Counted from the stretch's first letter, positions 43,294 through 52,857 are shown. The stretch is 64,000 bases of DNA from Acidicapsa ligni (GCF_025685655.1 NZ_JAGSYG010000001.1:1116001-1180000), one strand, 5' to 3'. The notes: a model not told the origin generated them from the letters alone. Program-made: numbers and translations.

Positions 43294-44355
43294 ATGTTGA
43301 GTTACTTTGGCCGTGCTTGGGCGCGGATAGGTGTTCTATGGGCGCTTGGTTTGATGGCGGTTTGCGGGGCTAGTATGTCTGCGGCTGCGGCTCAGGTTCC
43401 AGTGGCGGAAGACCCGACTGCGCTGATGGTGTCTGCGGCGAAGTTGAATGGGTTGGTTGACGATGAGATGAAGCCGTGGCACTTGAAAGCCAGTTTTCAA
43501 TTGTTGGATGAGAATGGCGCCAGTAAGGATCAGGGAACAATCGAGGAGTTCTGGGCAGGGGCACATAAGAACCGGGTGATCTACACAATCAATAGGCTTA
43601 CGCAGACCATGTATGAAACCGAAAAAGGTGGAATGCAGTCAGGAACTGCGGGCCAGATCTCCAACTTGGTTTTGCAGGCGCAGGCTGGATTAGTTCAGCC
43701 GCTACCGGATGTGGGGATTATTCAACATCAGGGGTTCGAATTGCATGAGAAGGATGCAGGTGGCGCGAAGCTGAGAACGCTTGCAGCTAAGGGAGCACCA
43801 GGTTCTATCTCGTATCCCGGTTTTGTCGGCGTCACGTATTTTCTGGACACCGACAAGCCGGTCCTGCGCGTTCTTGCTACCGGTCGAGGCGCAATCGAGG
43901 TGGTGCGGAATAAGGTCGTGATTTTTCAGGGGCGTTACGTGCCTGAAGAGATTGTGATTGCTCATTCGGGCAAGGTTGCGCTGCGAGCGCAGGTCGACAA
44001 GATCGAATCTCTCGCAACTGTCGATGAGGCTGAATTTACGCCACCGGCGAACGCTGTAGCTTTGCCTAAGACGATCAATGTATCTGCCGATTTCGCAAAG
44101 GGACTTCTCGTCAAGAAGGAGTTGCCGGACTACCCGATGGCGGCCTTGCAGGAACGTATTCAGGGGACGGTAGTTCTGCAGGCGACGATCGGAACGGATG
44201 GGCATGTTAAGGGTCTGCGAGTCATTGTTGGGCCATGGGAGTTACAGCAAGCTGCGATGGATGCAGTCCGAAAGTGGGTTTATAAACCTTACCTGCTGAA
44301 TGGTGAGGCGGTTGAGGTGAATACTACGATCAACGTTGTGTTCTCGCTTGGATAG
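43294..44355 (+). CDS. TonB C-terminal domain energy-transducer-like protein
   Basis: A 353-residue exported protein. The start I use (ATG at 43294) has GAGGG 5 bases upstream and gives a signal peptide/anchor (WARIGVLWALGLMAVCGASM). The middle is an uncharacterised periplasmic region. Residues about 270-353 form a TonB C-terminal domain: LPDYPMAALQERIQGTVVLQATIGTDGHVK and AAMDAVRKWVYKPYLLNG. It lacks a proline-rich linker, so it may be a free periplasmic TonB-like protein instead of a true transducer. In-frame starts at 43270 and 43282 are possible. Confidence 0.78.
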   Translation: MLSYFGRAWARIGVLWALGLMAVCGASMSAAAAQVPVAEDPTALMVSAAKLNGLVDDEMKPWHLKASFQLLDENGASKDQGTIEEFWAGAHKNRVIYTINRLTQTMYETEKGGMQSGTAGQISNLVLQAQAGLVQPLPDVGIIQHQGFELHEKDAGGAKLRTLAAKGAPGSISYPGFVGVTYFLDTDKPVLRVLATGRGAIEVVRNKVVIFQGRYVPEEIVIAHSGKVALRAQVDKIESLATVDEAEFTPPANAVALPKTINVSADFAKGLLVKKELPDYPMAALQERIQGTVVLQATIGTDGHVKGLRVIVGPWELQQAAMDAVRKWVYKPYLLNGEAVEVNTTINVVFSLG

Positions 44356-44394
44356 GTCGTTAGAGTATTTGAATGTTGATGTTGGAGGGGGTTC

Positions 44395-44436
44395 AAGCAG
44401 ATTCCCTGCGGGAATGACAGACAGAAAAGCAAAAGC
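44395..44436 (+). repeat. REP-like hairpin element, copy 1
   Basis: A core of AAGCAGATTCCCTGCGGGAATGACAG type (given in two parts: AAGCAGATTCCCTG, CGGGAATGACAG) is followed by a short A/G-rich tail (AAAAGCAAAAGC). The same core with one changed base is at 47745. The central ATTCCC/GGGAAT pairs around a small loop. Confidence 0.6.
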
Positions 44437-44558
44437 TTTATCTCAAATTCCACTGAGTTGTCCTAAGGGATGGACCAAGGCCGAATCGAAGTGGACGATT
44501 GAGCCGATGCGCTCACCGGGCATCACTCCAGATCTGGCTAGCGAGTCAGTCTTTTACA

Positions 44559-44903
44559 TCAGGAGCCGCTAAGCCTATCGAGTATCCCGAGAATTTTATA
44601 AGTTTCGGATTCGATCTTTTTGCCATCCAGGCTGACTGGCCAACTCAATTTTGCCTTGTCGCTCTTGAACTCCACTTGGATGTTGTCGGCTACGGGCATG
44701 CGGCAACTTCGATGATTCCCTGCAGCTCCGGCCATATGTTCTGCAAATTTGCTTTCGCAATTGACGACGACAAGCCTTCCGTCCGGTATTAGTAGCGTGA
44801 ACGTTGCATCGTGTACCTTAAAAGTTTTCCCCACCGCTACATTGTTATAGATAGCGGCATAGTCATAACGATCCTCTTTGTCTTGGCGGTTCAATATCTT
44901 CAC
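44559..44903 (-). CDS. hypothetical protein downstream of the XRE gene
   Basis: A possible 114-residue protein with a GTG start; I do not recognise the family. The frame stays open for about 13 more codons upstream (…WTNPFHNLLDPD) and runs past the stop of the XRE gene, so the true start may lie there. The composition looks like a real beta-rich protein (DATFTLLIPDGRLVVVNC). No signal peptide is visible in the annotated part. Low certainty. Confidence 0.4.
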   Translation of the reverse strand: MKILNRQDKEDRYDYAAIYNNVAVGKTFKVHDATFTLLIPDGRLVVVNCESKFAEHMAGAAGNHRSCRMPVADNIQVEFKSDKAKLSWPVSLDGKKIESETYKILGILDRLSGS

Positions 44904-44931
44904 ATCTGGATCCAGTAAATTATGAAAAGGG

Positions 44932-45216
44932 TTAGTCCACTTCGAGTTGGATCACCAGCTTCGCTCCCAGCGCTTCGGCCACCCTTCTCAGTGTTTGCAT
45001 GCGAGGCTGAGTCTGTCCGCTCTCCAGTCGCGCGATCGCCGACTGAGTTGTTCCCGTTCGCCGAGCCAACTCCGCCTGAGTCCAGCCTTTCTGGAGCCGC
45101 ATAGCTGCGATTTCGCCATGTAACCTGCGCTCGCCTGTCCCTCCGTTATGCATTCCTTTCAGCAGCTGTGCAAAGGCAGCATCCCGCTCCTCGCGCTGTC
45201 GTCTTGTCATAGTCAT
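44932..45216 (-). CDS. small XRE-family DNA-binding protein
   Basis: A 94-residue protein with a C-terminal helix-turn-helix: EIAAMRLQKGWTQAELARRTGTTQSAIARLESGQTQP, about residues 34-70. The N-terminal part (TRRQREERDAAFAQLLKGMH) is charged and helical. This arrangement is that of an HTH antitoxin-type regulator. Its stop lies 28 bases before the GTG of the downstream unknown protein on the same strand, so a two-gene unit is possible. Confidence 0.82.
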   Translation of the reverse strand: MTMTRRQREERDAAFAQLLKGMHNGGTGERRLHGEIAAMRLQKGWTQAELARRTGTTQSAIARLESGQTQPRMQTLRRVAEALGAKLVIQLEVD

Positions 45217-45437
45217 CGTGTAAGGAATATAGCGCCATTGCTATCAATTTCACGCAACACAAATTGCAGGCACAAAGGAGTAAAATTCGCTGCAAATCGA
45301 TCCCGAATTAAATTAGAGGGTTGCATCGTGACCGTCTTGACAGCGGCGCACCGCCCGATAGAGCCAAGCAGGATGTTCTACGAGGAACAATGCGTGGAAC
45401 ATAGCAACCGGAAGCAATTCTGATCTTTCAGGCAAAC

Positions 45438-45475
45438 AAAAGGGGTGGGCGACATTGCTATCGCCCACCCCTTTT
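45438..45475 (-). terminator. terminator after dnaK
   Basis: A perfect 15-bp stem (45438-45452 with 45461-45475) with an 8-base loop. It lies 50 bases beyond the dnaK stop and is followed on the minus strand by TGTTTGCC. Confidence 0.82.
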
Positions 45476-45524
45476 GCTGCTTTTGTTTTTCCGCTGTTAG
45501 GCGGGATTGCCCGGACGGCTAGTC

Positions 45525-47444
45525 CTAGCTCTTCTTTTCTTCTACGTCTACGTACTCGGCGTCGATTACGCCTTCGTCCTTTTTGGGATCTACTGGCGGT
45601 TCGCCGGTTGCGGTTTCGCCTGTTGGGGCTGGGCCGGCGGCGTTGGCTTTGTAGAGGACTTCGGCCATCTTGTGGCTGGCGGCGGTCAGCTTCTCATTCT
45701 CAGCCTTAAGTTCGGCTGCGGATGGGGTGCCTTCGAGGAGCTTGCGGGCGTCGCTGAGGGCAGATTCTACCTCGGTACGCTCAGAGCCCTGAACCTTGTC
45801 GCCAGCTTCCTTCAGCATCTTGTCGATGTTGTAGACGAGGGAGTCGAGACCGTTGCGAGCCTCAATCTGCTCGCGCTGTTCTTTGTCCTCGGTTGCATGG
45901 GCTTCGGCTTCTTTCGCCATGCGCTCCACTTCTTCCTTGCTCAGACCCGAGCTGGAAGTGATGGTGATGCGCTGGTCCTTGCCGGTGGCCATGTCCTTGG
46001 CATTGACGTTGAGGATGCCGTTGGCGTCGATGTCGAAGGTGACCTCGATCTGTGGCACGCCGCGCTGCGCTGGAGGGATTCCGGAGAGCTTGAACTTGCC
46101 CAGAGTGCGATTCTGCGCGGCCATCGGACGTTCACCCTGAAGGACGTGAACTTCAACCTCGGTCTGCGAATCGGCAGCCGTGGAGAAGGTCTCGGACTTC
46201 TTGGTAGGAATGGTCGTGTTGCGCGGGATCATAGCCGTGGCCACGCCGCCCAGGGTTTCAATGGCCAGGGTGAGCGGTGTCACGTCGAGGAGCAACAGGT
46301 CCTTTACATCGCCCGCGAGTACGCCTGCCTGAACGGCTGCGCCGATGGCAACGACTTCGTCGGGATTGACGCCGCGATGCGGCTCTTTGCCGAAGAGTTC
46401 CTTGACCATCTCCTGGATCTTGGGCATGCGGGTCTGGCCGCCGACGAGAACGACTTCGTCGATCTTGCTGGCGGTGATGCCGGCATCGGCGAGAGCCTTT
46501 TTGGTGGGCTCAAGCGAACGCTGCAGGAGGTCGCCGACTAGCTGCTCCAGCTTGGAGCGGGTGAGTTTGCGGACGAGATGCTTTGGTCCGGTTGCGTCCG
46601 CGGTGATGAAGGGCAGGTTGATCTCCGTCTCCATGGTGGTGGAGAGCTCGATCTTGGCCTTTTCGGCTGCGTCCTTGAGGCGCTGCAGGGCCATTTCGTT
46701 GCCCTTAGAGCTGAGGTCGAGGCCTTCTTCGGCTTTGAATTCGGAGATGAGCCATTCGACGATGCGCTGATCGAGGTTGTCGCCGCCTAGGTGGGTGTCA
46801 CCGTTGGTGGACTTGACTTCGATGACGCCTTCGCCGACTTCGAGGATGGAGATATCGAAGGTGCCGCCGCCGAAGTCGTACACGGCGATGGTCTCTTCCT
46901 TCTTCTTGTCGAGGCCGTAGGCGAGCGCGGCTGCGGTGGGCTCGTTAACGATGCGGCGGACATCGAGGCCGGCGATCTTGCCTGCGTCCTTGGTGGCCTG
47001 GCGCTGGGCATCGTTGAAGTAGGCGGGGACGGTGATGACGGCTTCGGTCACGGTCTCGCCGAGGTAGGCTTCGGCGGCCTTCTTGAGCTTCTGGAGGATC
47101 ATGGCCGAGATTTCCGGGGCGGTGTAGGGCTTGCCCTGGGCATTGACGACGATGTGGTCGCCCTGCTGCTCAACCTTATAAGGAACCATCTTCATTTCAT
47201 CGTTGACTTCGTCGTAGCGACGACCCATGAAGCGCTTGATGGAGAAGATGGTGTTTTCGGGGTTGGTGATGGCCTGGCGCTTGGCAACCTGGCCGACGAG
47301 GCGTTCGCCGCTCTTGGAGAAAGCCACGATGGAGGGGGTCGTGCGCGCGCCCTCTTCATTGGCAATAACTTTAGGCTCGCCGCCTTCGAGGACGGCGACG
47401 CAGGAGTTGGTGGTTCCGAGGTCGATACCGATGATTTTTCCCAT
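45525..47444 (-). CDS. dnaK: chaperone DnaK (Hsp70)
   Basis: A 639-residue Hsp70. It begins [20 protein letters not shown], has phosphate-2 motif [12 protein letters not shown], the linker [12 protein letters not shown], and the acidic tail ending [12 protein letters not shown]. The start at 47444 fits the family; the frame runs on to 47489 but that would lie in the promoter. The upstream region has a sigma-70 promoter overlapped by a HAIR-like operator, consistent with HspR control. It stands alone with its own terminator. Confidence 0.98.
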   Translation of the reverse strand: MGKIIGIDLGTTNSCVAVLEGGEPKVIANEEGARTTPSIVAFSKSGERLVGQVAKRQAITNPENTIFSIKRFMGRRYDEVNDEMKMVPYKVEQQGDHIVVNAQGKPYTAPEISAMILQKLKKAAEAYLGETVTEAVITVPAYFNDAQRQATKDAGKIAGLDVRRIVNEPTAAALAYGLDKKKEETIAVYDFGGGTFDISILEVGEGVIEVKSTNGDTHLGGDNLDQRIVEWLISEFKAEEGLDLSSKGNEMALQRLKDAAEKAKIELSTTMETEINLPFITADATGPKHLVRKLTRSKLEQLVGDLLQRSLEPTKKALADAGITASKIDEVVLVGGQTRMPKIQEMVKELFGKEPHRGVNPDEVVAIGAAVQAGVLAGDVKDLLLLDVTPLTLAIETLGGVATAMIPRNTTIPTKKSETFSTAADSQTEVEVHVLQGERPMAAQNRTLGKFKLSGIPPAQRGVPQIEVTFDIDANGILNVNAKDMATGKDQRITITSSSGLSKEEVERMAKEAEAHATEDKEQREQIEARNGLDSLVYNIDKMLKEAGDKVQGSERTEVESALSDARKLLEGTPSAAELKAENEKLTAASHKMAEVLYKANAAGPAPTGETATGEPPVDPKKDEGVIDAEYVDVEEKKS

Positions 47445-47488
47445 GGTTGTGTTTACCTGCCTATGTAGATGGACTGCTGTACTTTTCA

Positions 47489-47519
47489 AGAATGACAGGT
47501 GAGTGACTTATTGTCAAGT
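47489..47519 (-). promoter_or_regulatory. dnaK promoter with HAIR-like operator
   Basis: On the minus strand TTGACA (47513-47518), 17 bases, then CATTCT (47489-47494). The sequence CTTGACA-N7-ACTCACC (47499-47519) overlaps the -35 and matches the HAIR consensus CTTGAGT-N7-ACTCAAG at 10 of 14 positions with the correct spacing. Operator call by inference from hspR nearby. Confidence 0.6.
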
Positions 47520-47744
47520 TTAAGTGAGTGTGTTTGTGTTAGGTTGGCGTGGCTGGTTAGGGGTGATCCTGTTGGGTGGATGTCCCTGGTTGGGTTTATG
47601 CCTATGTTGCTTATTTTAAACGGGTTATGGTTTTGGTGATTCTGCTGTTTACTTTGATGCTGAATTGTTCGTGGAAGTCGGTTTTCTGGGTAGTGGGGTC
47701 TGGGGGTGATCTTGGCTTTTATTTCGGCTTCTGGGTGCATGGCA

Positions 47745-47783
47745 AAAGCAGATTCCCTTCGGGAATGACAGCTAGAAAGGCAA
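47745..47783 (+). repeat. REP-like hairpin element, copy 2
   Basis: AAAGCAGATTCCCTTCGGG then AATGACAG, followed by AGAAAGGCAAGTGC; the core differs by one base from copy 1. It is the left edge of a longer low-complexity stretch. Confidence 0.6.
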
Positions 47784-47887
47784 GTGCAAGTGCAAGAGCC
47801 GGAAAGGCAAGTGCAAAAGCCAGAACAGCAAGGGCAAGTGCAAAAAGCGAAGGCGAGGGCACGGGCGAGCGCGAAAGCGAAAGCAAA
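47784..47887 (+). repeat. low-complexity GCAAGT/GCGAAA repeat tail
   Basis: About 100 bases of short, imperfect repeats built from AAGTGCAA, AAAAGC and GCGAAAGC units, following the REP-like hairpin. In one plus frame they read as Lys/Ala/Ser repeats, but no ribosome-binding site or family supports a gene. Confidence 0.6.
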
Positions 47888-47912
47888 TGATGAGGCTGGG
47901 GGTGCTGGCGGT

Positions 47913-48536
47913 TTAGTCGGTTGGGGGGAGCAGGGGGAAGAATTTGTCTTCGCGCTCGTTGTAGACGTCTATGTTGCCGGTCATGATGTCGTAGTACCAG
48001 CCGTGGACGGTGAGCTCGTGGCGGGCTACGGCGCGGGCTACTGAGGGCTGGGCGTGCAGGTTGGCGAGTTGGGCGATTACATTGCCTTTGATCAGGGAAA
48101 CGAGTTCGGCGTTTTCGCCGTCGGCGGGGTTGAGGGGCTGGCGATGGGTGAAGGCTTCTTCGACGTGGCCCAGCCATCTGGCGGCTTTGGGCATGAGTTC
48201 GAGATCGGGTTTGCGCAGGGCGGCTTTGAGTGCTCCGCAGTCGGAGTGGCCGCAGAGGATGGCGTGCTTCACTTTGAGGGCTTCGACGGCGTATTCGATG
48301 GTGGCGGTGGCTCCATCTTCGTCGGTGGAGACGGGAATGACGTTGCCGGCGTTGCGGGTGATGAACAGGTCTCCAGGACCGGTCTGGAGGATGAGGTCGG
48401 GGAGGACGCGCGAGTCGGAACAGGTGATGAAGAGATATTGCGGGTTTTGCATCTCGGCCAGGAGATGGAATGTTTCGCGTTTGCGGGGGAAGACTTCATC
48501 GTGAAAGCGCTTGTGTCCTTCGAGTAATCGATCCAT
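47913..48536 (-). CDS. beta-class carbonic anhydrase
   Basis: Interconverts CO2 and bicarbonate. The 207-residue enzyme has zinc ligands C39 (in TCSDSR), H97 and C100 (in GHSDCGA), with D41 and R43 as the conserved dyad. The ATG at 48536 fits the family; the frame is open to 48614. It is unrelated to the heat-shock genes but sits next to dnaK's promoter region. Confidence 0.95.
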   Translation of the reverse strand: MDRLLEGHKRFHDEVFPRKRETFHLLAEMQNPQYLFITCSDSRVLPDLILQTGPGDLFITRNAGNVIPVSTDEDGATATIEYAVEALKVKHAILCGHSDCGALKAALRKPDLELMPKAARWLGHVEEAFTHRQPLNPADGENAELVSLIKGNVIAQLANLHAQPSVARAVARHELTVHGWYYDIMTGNIDVYNEREDKFFPLLPPTD

Positions 48537-48725
48537 GTGCGGAACTCCTTCAGTGAGCCAACTTAGCCAACCTATCTTAACGGATGGATGCGGGAGGAGC
48601 GGGTAAGGGCGCATCTGAAATGAGACGGCCTCTCGGAGGCGGTGATTGGCGTGGTGGTTACTGGGATAGACTGATCGGAATTGCAGGCTCGATGGGGCAT
48701 TGAAGCAAGTGGGACAAGGGGATTC

Positions 48726-50180
48726 GTGACAGAAATTACGGCGGCGGCTGAGGGCGATTTAAAAGCAGGGCATTTGCAGGCAGGGCATGGTCTGAAGCGG
48801 GAGTTGAGGTTGCGGGATCTGGTGCCGATGCAGATCCTGCTGCTGGTAGGCGTGAGTTGGGCGGGGATTGCGGCCAAGCAGGGTTCGACGCATCCGATGA
48901 TCTGGATTGCTGGCTGCATCTTCTTCTTTTTGCCGCAGGTGGCGGTGGTCACGTATTGCGTTCGCCTGTGGCCGATCGAGGGTGGTGTCTATCAGTGGGC
49001 GAAGTTTGCGTTGGGGCCGCTGGTTGGTTTTCTTTCGGCGTGGAACTATGCGTTGTATGCGGTGCTGACTGTTTCGCAACTGGGCATTTTGACGGTAACG
49101 AGCTTGAGTTATGCGCTGGGGCCAAAGGCGGCGTGGATGGCGGATAGCCAACCGTTGACGTTTGCGTTTGATGGTGTGCTGCTGGCGGGAGTGTTGGCGA
49201 TCAATGTGTTGGGGTTGCACTTTGGCAAGTGGGTGAGTCACTTCGGCACCGGGCTGATGATGTTGCTGACCTTGACATTTTTTGTACTGCTGTTCTGGCA
49301 CCCATCGGCGACGGTTGTACATCCCCATGTGAATCCGCAGATGCCGTTTGCGTTTGGGTGGCCGGTGTGGTCGCTGCTGACGCTGAACCTGTATATCAAG
49401 GTTGCGTTCAATGCCTATAGCGGGCTGGAACAGGTGGCTGTCTTCGCAGGCGAGACGAAGAATGCCGGGACGACGATTGCGTTGTCAGCGTGGATTGCTG
49501 CTCCGGCGGCGGTGTTGATTTATGTGTTGATGACCGGGTCGCTGCTGACGTATGTGCCTGCGGGGAAGATCGATCTTGCAGGGGCGATTCCACAGACGCT
49601 GGCAGCGGCTTTTGGTGGCGGTGCAGGGGTCTGGATTGGGCGTGGAATGATCCTGGCGTTGTCGGCGTTTGCGTTCTGTTCGTATTCGCTGATCACGGCG
49701 GAGACGAGTCGCTTGCCGATGGTGGCGGGGTGGGATGCGATTTTGCCAACGTGGTTTACGAAGCTTAGTCCGCGGTATGGCACGCCGGTGCGGAGCCTGG
49801 TGGTGATTGTGGGGATTGCCGCGGTGGCTGCTGTTACTGCAAGTATGGGGGCGGGACGGCAGGAGGCTTTTCAACTGCTGATTACGAGTGGCCAGCTTTC
49901 GTTTGGGCTGTATTACTGCGCGATGTTTGCTGTGCCTTTGTTTACGGGCGCACGGTTTGGAAAGCGGCCGGGACTCTGGCTGAAGGCTTGTGCTGTTTCT
50001 GGCCTGGTCATTACGATAGTGCAGTGTGTATTGGCTACGGTGCCGATTGTGGATGTGAACAATACATGGGCTTATGCAGGTAAGGTTGCCGGGACGGGGT
50101 TGCTGATCAACCTTGCAGGCATTGGTATTTATTGGCGTGGACGGCGAGCGGTTGGGCGTTCAAGTGCACTTAGGGCGTGA
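48726..50180 (+). CDS. APC-superfamily amino acid permease
   Basis: A 484-residue transporter with about 12 membrane segments. The first helix (VPMQILLLVGVSWAGIAAKQ) and the following VYQWAKFALGPLVGFLSAWN helix are typical of APC permeases. It imports amino acids or amines; the substrate is unknown. The GTG at 48726 has AAGGGGA upstream. A TTG at 48681 would add 15 residues. Confidence 0.88.
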   Translation: MTEITAAAEGDLKAGHLQAGHGLKRELRLRDLVPMQILLLVGVSWAGIAAKQGSTHPMIWIAGCIFFFLPQVAVVTYCVRLWPIEGGVYQWAKFALGPLVGFLSAWNYALYAVLTVSQLGILTVTSLSYALGPKAAWMADSQPLTFAFDGVLLAGVLAINVLGLHFGKWVSHFGTGLMMLLTLTFFVLLFWHPSATVVHPHVNPQMPFAFGWPVWSLLTLNLYIKVAFNAYSGLEQVAVFAGETKNAGTTIALSAWIAAPAAVLIYVLMTGSLLTYVPAGKIDLAGAIPQTLAAAFGGGAGVWIGRGMILALSAFAFCSYSLITAETSRLPMVAGWDAILPTWFTKLSPRYGTPVRSLVVIVGIAAVAAVTASMGAGRQEAFQLLITSGQLSFGLYYCAMFAVPLFTGARFGKRPGLWLKACAVSGLVITIVQCVLATVPIVDVNNTWAYAGKVAGTGLLINLAGIGIYWRGRRAVGRSSALRA

Positions 50181-50222
50181 CAGGTAGATTGTCTTAGAGA
50201 AAGATTGGAGCGGATTAAAAGC

Positions 50223-51635
50223 ATGAAGAAATCGTTGTTGGTAATTATCGGTTTGACGAGTGGCCTGGTTGCCGCTGGTATGACACAAGTTCAGGTACAA
50301 GCTCAGGCAGTAGATACGATTGACCCTGTGTTGCGCGGCCGCATCGATCGCATTGCATCGCAGGTGCTGGAGCAGCGTGGAGTGCCTTCTGCTTCGATTG
50401 CGGTGGTGAAGGGCGGAAAGATTGTTTACACGCATGCTTATGGGCTTGCGCATTTGAATCCGGATGTGAAGGCAACGTCGGAGATGCGGTATTCGATTGG
50501 GTCGGTTTCGAAGCAGTTTACCGCGGCGGCTATTTTGATTTTGCAGGAGCAGGGAAAGCTTTCGCTGGATGATGTGGTGGAGAAGTATGTGCCGGGGTTG
50601 ACGCGCGGGAATGAAGTGACGATTCGGCAGATATTAAGCCACACATCCGGGTATCAGGATTACTGGCCGGAGGATTATCTGATGACTCCGATGATGAAGC
50701 AGGAGAGCGCGCAGCAGATTCTGGATACATGGGCGAAGAAGCCTCTGGATTTTGAGCCCGGGGCAAAGTGGCAGTATTCGAATACGAATTATGTGATTGC
50801 CGGCGAGATTGTGGAGAAGGTCAGCGGCCAGAGGTTGATGGAGTTTTTAGGCGAGCATGTTTTTCATCCGCTGGGGATGAAGTCGGTGTGGGATTCGGAT
50901 GAGACGAAGCTGACTTCGACGGATGCTACTCCGTATGTGAGGGCGGCGCTGGGGCCGTTGCGACCTGCTCCGAAAGAGGGCCGCGGGTGGATGTTTGCGG
51001 CGGGTGAACTGGCGATGACTCCGCATGATCTGGCGCTGTGGGACGAGAGCCTGATTGCGCAGACGGTGCTGAAGCCGGAGAGTTATACGCAGATGTTTAC
51101 CGAGGTGAAGCTGAAGGATGGCAAGGGCAGTCGTTATGGGCTGGGCGTCGAGGTAACGCAGCGGGATGGACGCCGGTCGATTGAGCATAGCGGCGAGGTT
51201 ACGGGCTTTGTTTCAGACAACGAGGTGCTGGTGGATGATGGCGTCGCGGTTGCTGTGCTGACCAATCATATGGCTGGCGGTGCGGAAGAGATTGCTCAAC
51301 TTGTGGCCTCCACTGTGGCGGGCGCGGGTGCGCAGACGGAGGCGGAAAAGCAGACGTTGGCGATCTATCGCGGGCTGCAAAATGGACAGATCGATCGGGG
51401 GTTGCTGGCTCCCAATTTGAATGACTATTTTTCCGAGCAGACGGTTGGGGATTTCAAAGACAGCCTTGCGCCCCTGGGAGAGCCGCTTACGTTCAAGCAG
51501 ATGCATGAGGAGCTGCGTGGAGGCATGACTCTGCGCGTGTTTCGCGTGGTGTATCCGGGGAAGAGATTGAGTCTCAGTACGTACACTTATCCGGATGGAA
51601 AGCTGGAGCAGTTTCTGGTGTCTCCGGCGGACTGA
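50223..51635 (+). CDS. exported serine beta-lactamase/D-peptidase-like hydrolase (class C fold)
   Basis: A 470-residue serine hydrolase with a signal peptide (about 1-25). The active-site SxxK is S94-V-S-K97 in YSIGSVSKQFT, the tyrosine motif is in YSNTNY, and a lactamase-type HSG (SIEHSGEVTG) occurs late. A lipocalin-like C-terminal domain (DUF3471-type) begins near residue 390. It may act on peptidoglycan or esters; beta-lactamase activity is not proven. The ATG has GGAG 12 bases upstream; a TTG lies at 50205. Confidence 0.9.
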   Translation: MKKSLLVIIGLTSGLVAAGMTQVQVQAQAVDTIDPVLRGRIDRIASQVLEQRGVPSASIAVVKGGKIVYTHAYGLAHLNPDVKATSEMRYSIGSVSKQFTAAAILILQEQGKLSLDDVVEKYVPGLTRGNEVTIRQILSHTSGYQDYWPEDYLMTPMMKQESAQQILDTWAKKPLDFEPGAKWQYSNTNYVIAGEIVEKVSGQRLMEFLGEHVFHPLGMKSVWDSDETKLTSTDATPYVRAALGPLRPAPKEGRGWMFAAGELAMTPHDLALWDESLIAQTVLKPESYTQMFTEVKLKDGKGSRYGLGVEVTQRDGRRSIEHSGEVTGFVSDNEVLVDDGVAVAVLTNHMAGGAEEIAQLVASTVAGAGAQTEAEKQTLAIYRGLQNGQIDRGLLAPNLNDYFSEQTVGDFKDSLAPLGEPLTFKQMHEELRGGMTLRVFRVVYPGKRLSLSTYTYPDGKLEQFLVSPAD

Positions 51636-51647
51636 TGGCGCTGCGGT

Positions 51648-52136
51648 TCAGGGAGTGGTTGCGGGGAGATATTGCTTCCATTCGTCGCTCTCGGCGATCT
51701 TCCGGATGAGGGCAAATCTTCGCCTCATGAGGGCGTGGATGTCAGGCGAGAGAATCCACTGACCGACGAGGGCGCCTGCCCAGCCGAGTGGCATGGTGAA
51801 TCGAAGTTCATCGTGCAGCAGGACGGCGCCGCTGGGCTGTTGGAAGAAGGCATGGTCGTGTTCGAAGGTGGCGAATCGGCCTGCGATCATGCGGTCGCGG
51901 AAGAAGAAGGGCGCCTGAAAGTCTTCGATGAGGCTTTCGTGATACTGGGGCAGGCCCAGATGCCATCCCTGCCAGCGCACGGTGTCTCCATTGACGACGA
52001 GGCCCGAGGTGCGTCCGCGGACCGGGCGCATGTGGAGTTCGCGTTGGACGATGGCGAGGCTGGTCGAGAGCAGGAAGCAGCGCTCGATGGGGGCGTGGAC
52101 GGTGGTTTCGTGTTGCAGGGTGAAGAGGCGGGCCAT
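51648..52136 (-). CDS. SRPBCC-fold (START-like) protein
   Basis: A 162-residue protein of the SRPBCC superfamily, with a hydrophobic ligand-binding cavity: VHAPIERCFLLSTSLAIVQ, then VRWQGWHLGLPQYH, FEHDHAFFQQ and the C-terminal long helix. It resembles cyclase/dehydrase-type SRPBCC proteins near cell-envelope genes. The ATG at 52136 is chosen; a TTG at 52169 is an alternative. It converges on the serine hydrolase. Confidence 0.82.
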   Translation of the reverse strand: MARLFTLQHETTVHAPIERCFLLSTSLAIVQRELHMRPVRGRTSGLVVNGDTVRWQGWHLGLPQYHESLIEDFQAPFFFRDRMIAGRFATFEHDHAFFQQPSGAVLLHDELRFTMPLGWAGALVGQWILSPDIHALMRRRFALIRKIAESDEWKQYLPATTP

Positions 52137-52311
52137 GGTTTCAGTTTGCGCTACGAGAGTTGGATGCAAGGACGGACTACACTGGTCCTCGTTGCGGTTC
52201 TGAAAAGGGAAACATTTGGGAACTCACGCAACCCCTGAGAGCAGCTTCAGGCCCCTTCTCGCGTAGTGATCCCCTATTATGTTCTTCAAGTGCTCGTTGT
52301 TGGGAGAACCA

Positions 52312-52671
52312 ATGCGCCTGAGTGTTGCAATTCTGTTGTTGCTACTGTCTGCAATGCCGTCGCATGCCGCAGACGCGTGCTTTACAATCCACGGTCGAGC
52401 GATCTCATATTGTGGCGATGGGCAGCTTCGGATTTGGCACATTGGAACGCATCACGAGTTTCAGCCGGACGATTCTTCCTGGGCTACCGTGGAAAAGTGG
52501 CTTGAGGCCGGTATTCGAGAGCCTGAAAAATCGCAGATGGCCTGCCCTGCAGGGTCGATTTCCCTGGTTGCGGATTTTGTGATCTGTCCGACCGAGCCTT
52601 TTAAGAAGGGATCCGTACAGACTGCAAAGATCGTCAGCGCGCAGAATCGGCACTATGTTCACGTTAAGTAG
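52312..52671 (+). CDS. small secreted protein of unknown function
   Basis: A 119-residue protein with a clear signal peptide (MRLSVAILLLLLSAMPSHAA) and GGGAGA before the ATG. No domain recognised. The mature part has four cysteines (ADACF, SYCGDG, MACPAG, FVICP) that could form two disulphides. Confidence 0.65.
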   Translation: MRLSVAILLLLLSAMPSHAADACFTIHGRAISYCGDGQLRIWHIGTHHEFQPDDSSWATVEKWLEAGIREPEKSQMACPAGSISLVADFVICPTEPFKKGSVQTAKIVSAQNRHYVHVK

Positions 52672-52857
52672 TTCTGTCGCTGCTCGGCGTTTCAAAACGG
52701 CTGCGCCGATTTGTATCGAAGAGGGTCCTTTACGGGACTGACACAATATTTTCGAAAAGGCGAATTTTCATGAAGTGCGCGAACTCGTCGCAGCGTGAGG
52801 CTTCGGAATTCTCCGAAAGATGAATTTGCCAATAACCCATCTAGCTAAGATGTGTGT

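Noticed and set aside
45507..46541. A 344-codon plus-strand open frame lying across dnaK.
   Set aside because: It is the antisense shadow of a certain dnaK gene in GC-rich DNA; no ribosome-binding site or family.
47576..47890. A 104-codon plus-strand frame through the REP-like element and the short repeats.
   Set aside because: Translates to Lys/Ala/Ser repeats with no ribosome-binding site; it is a repeat artefact.
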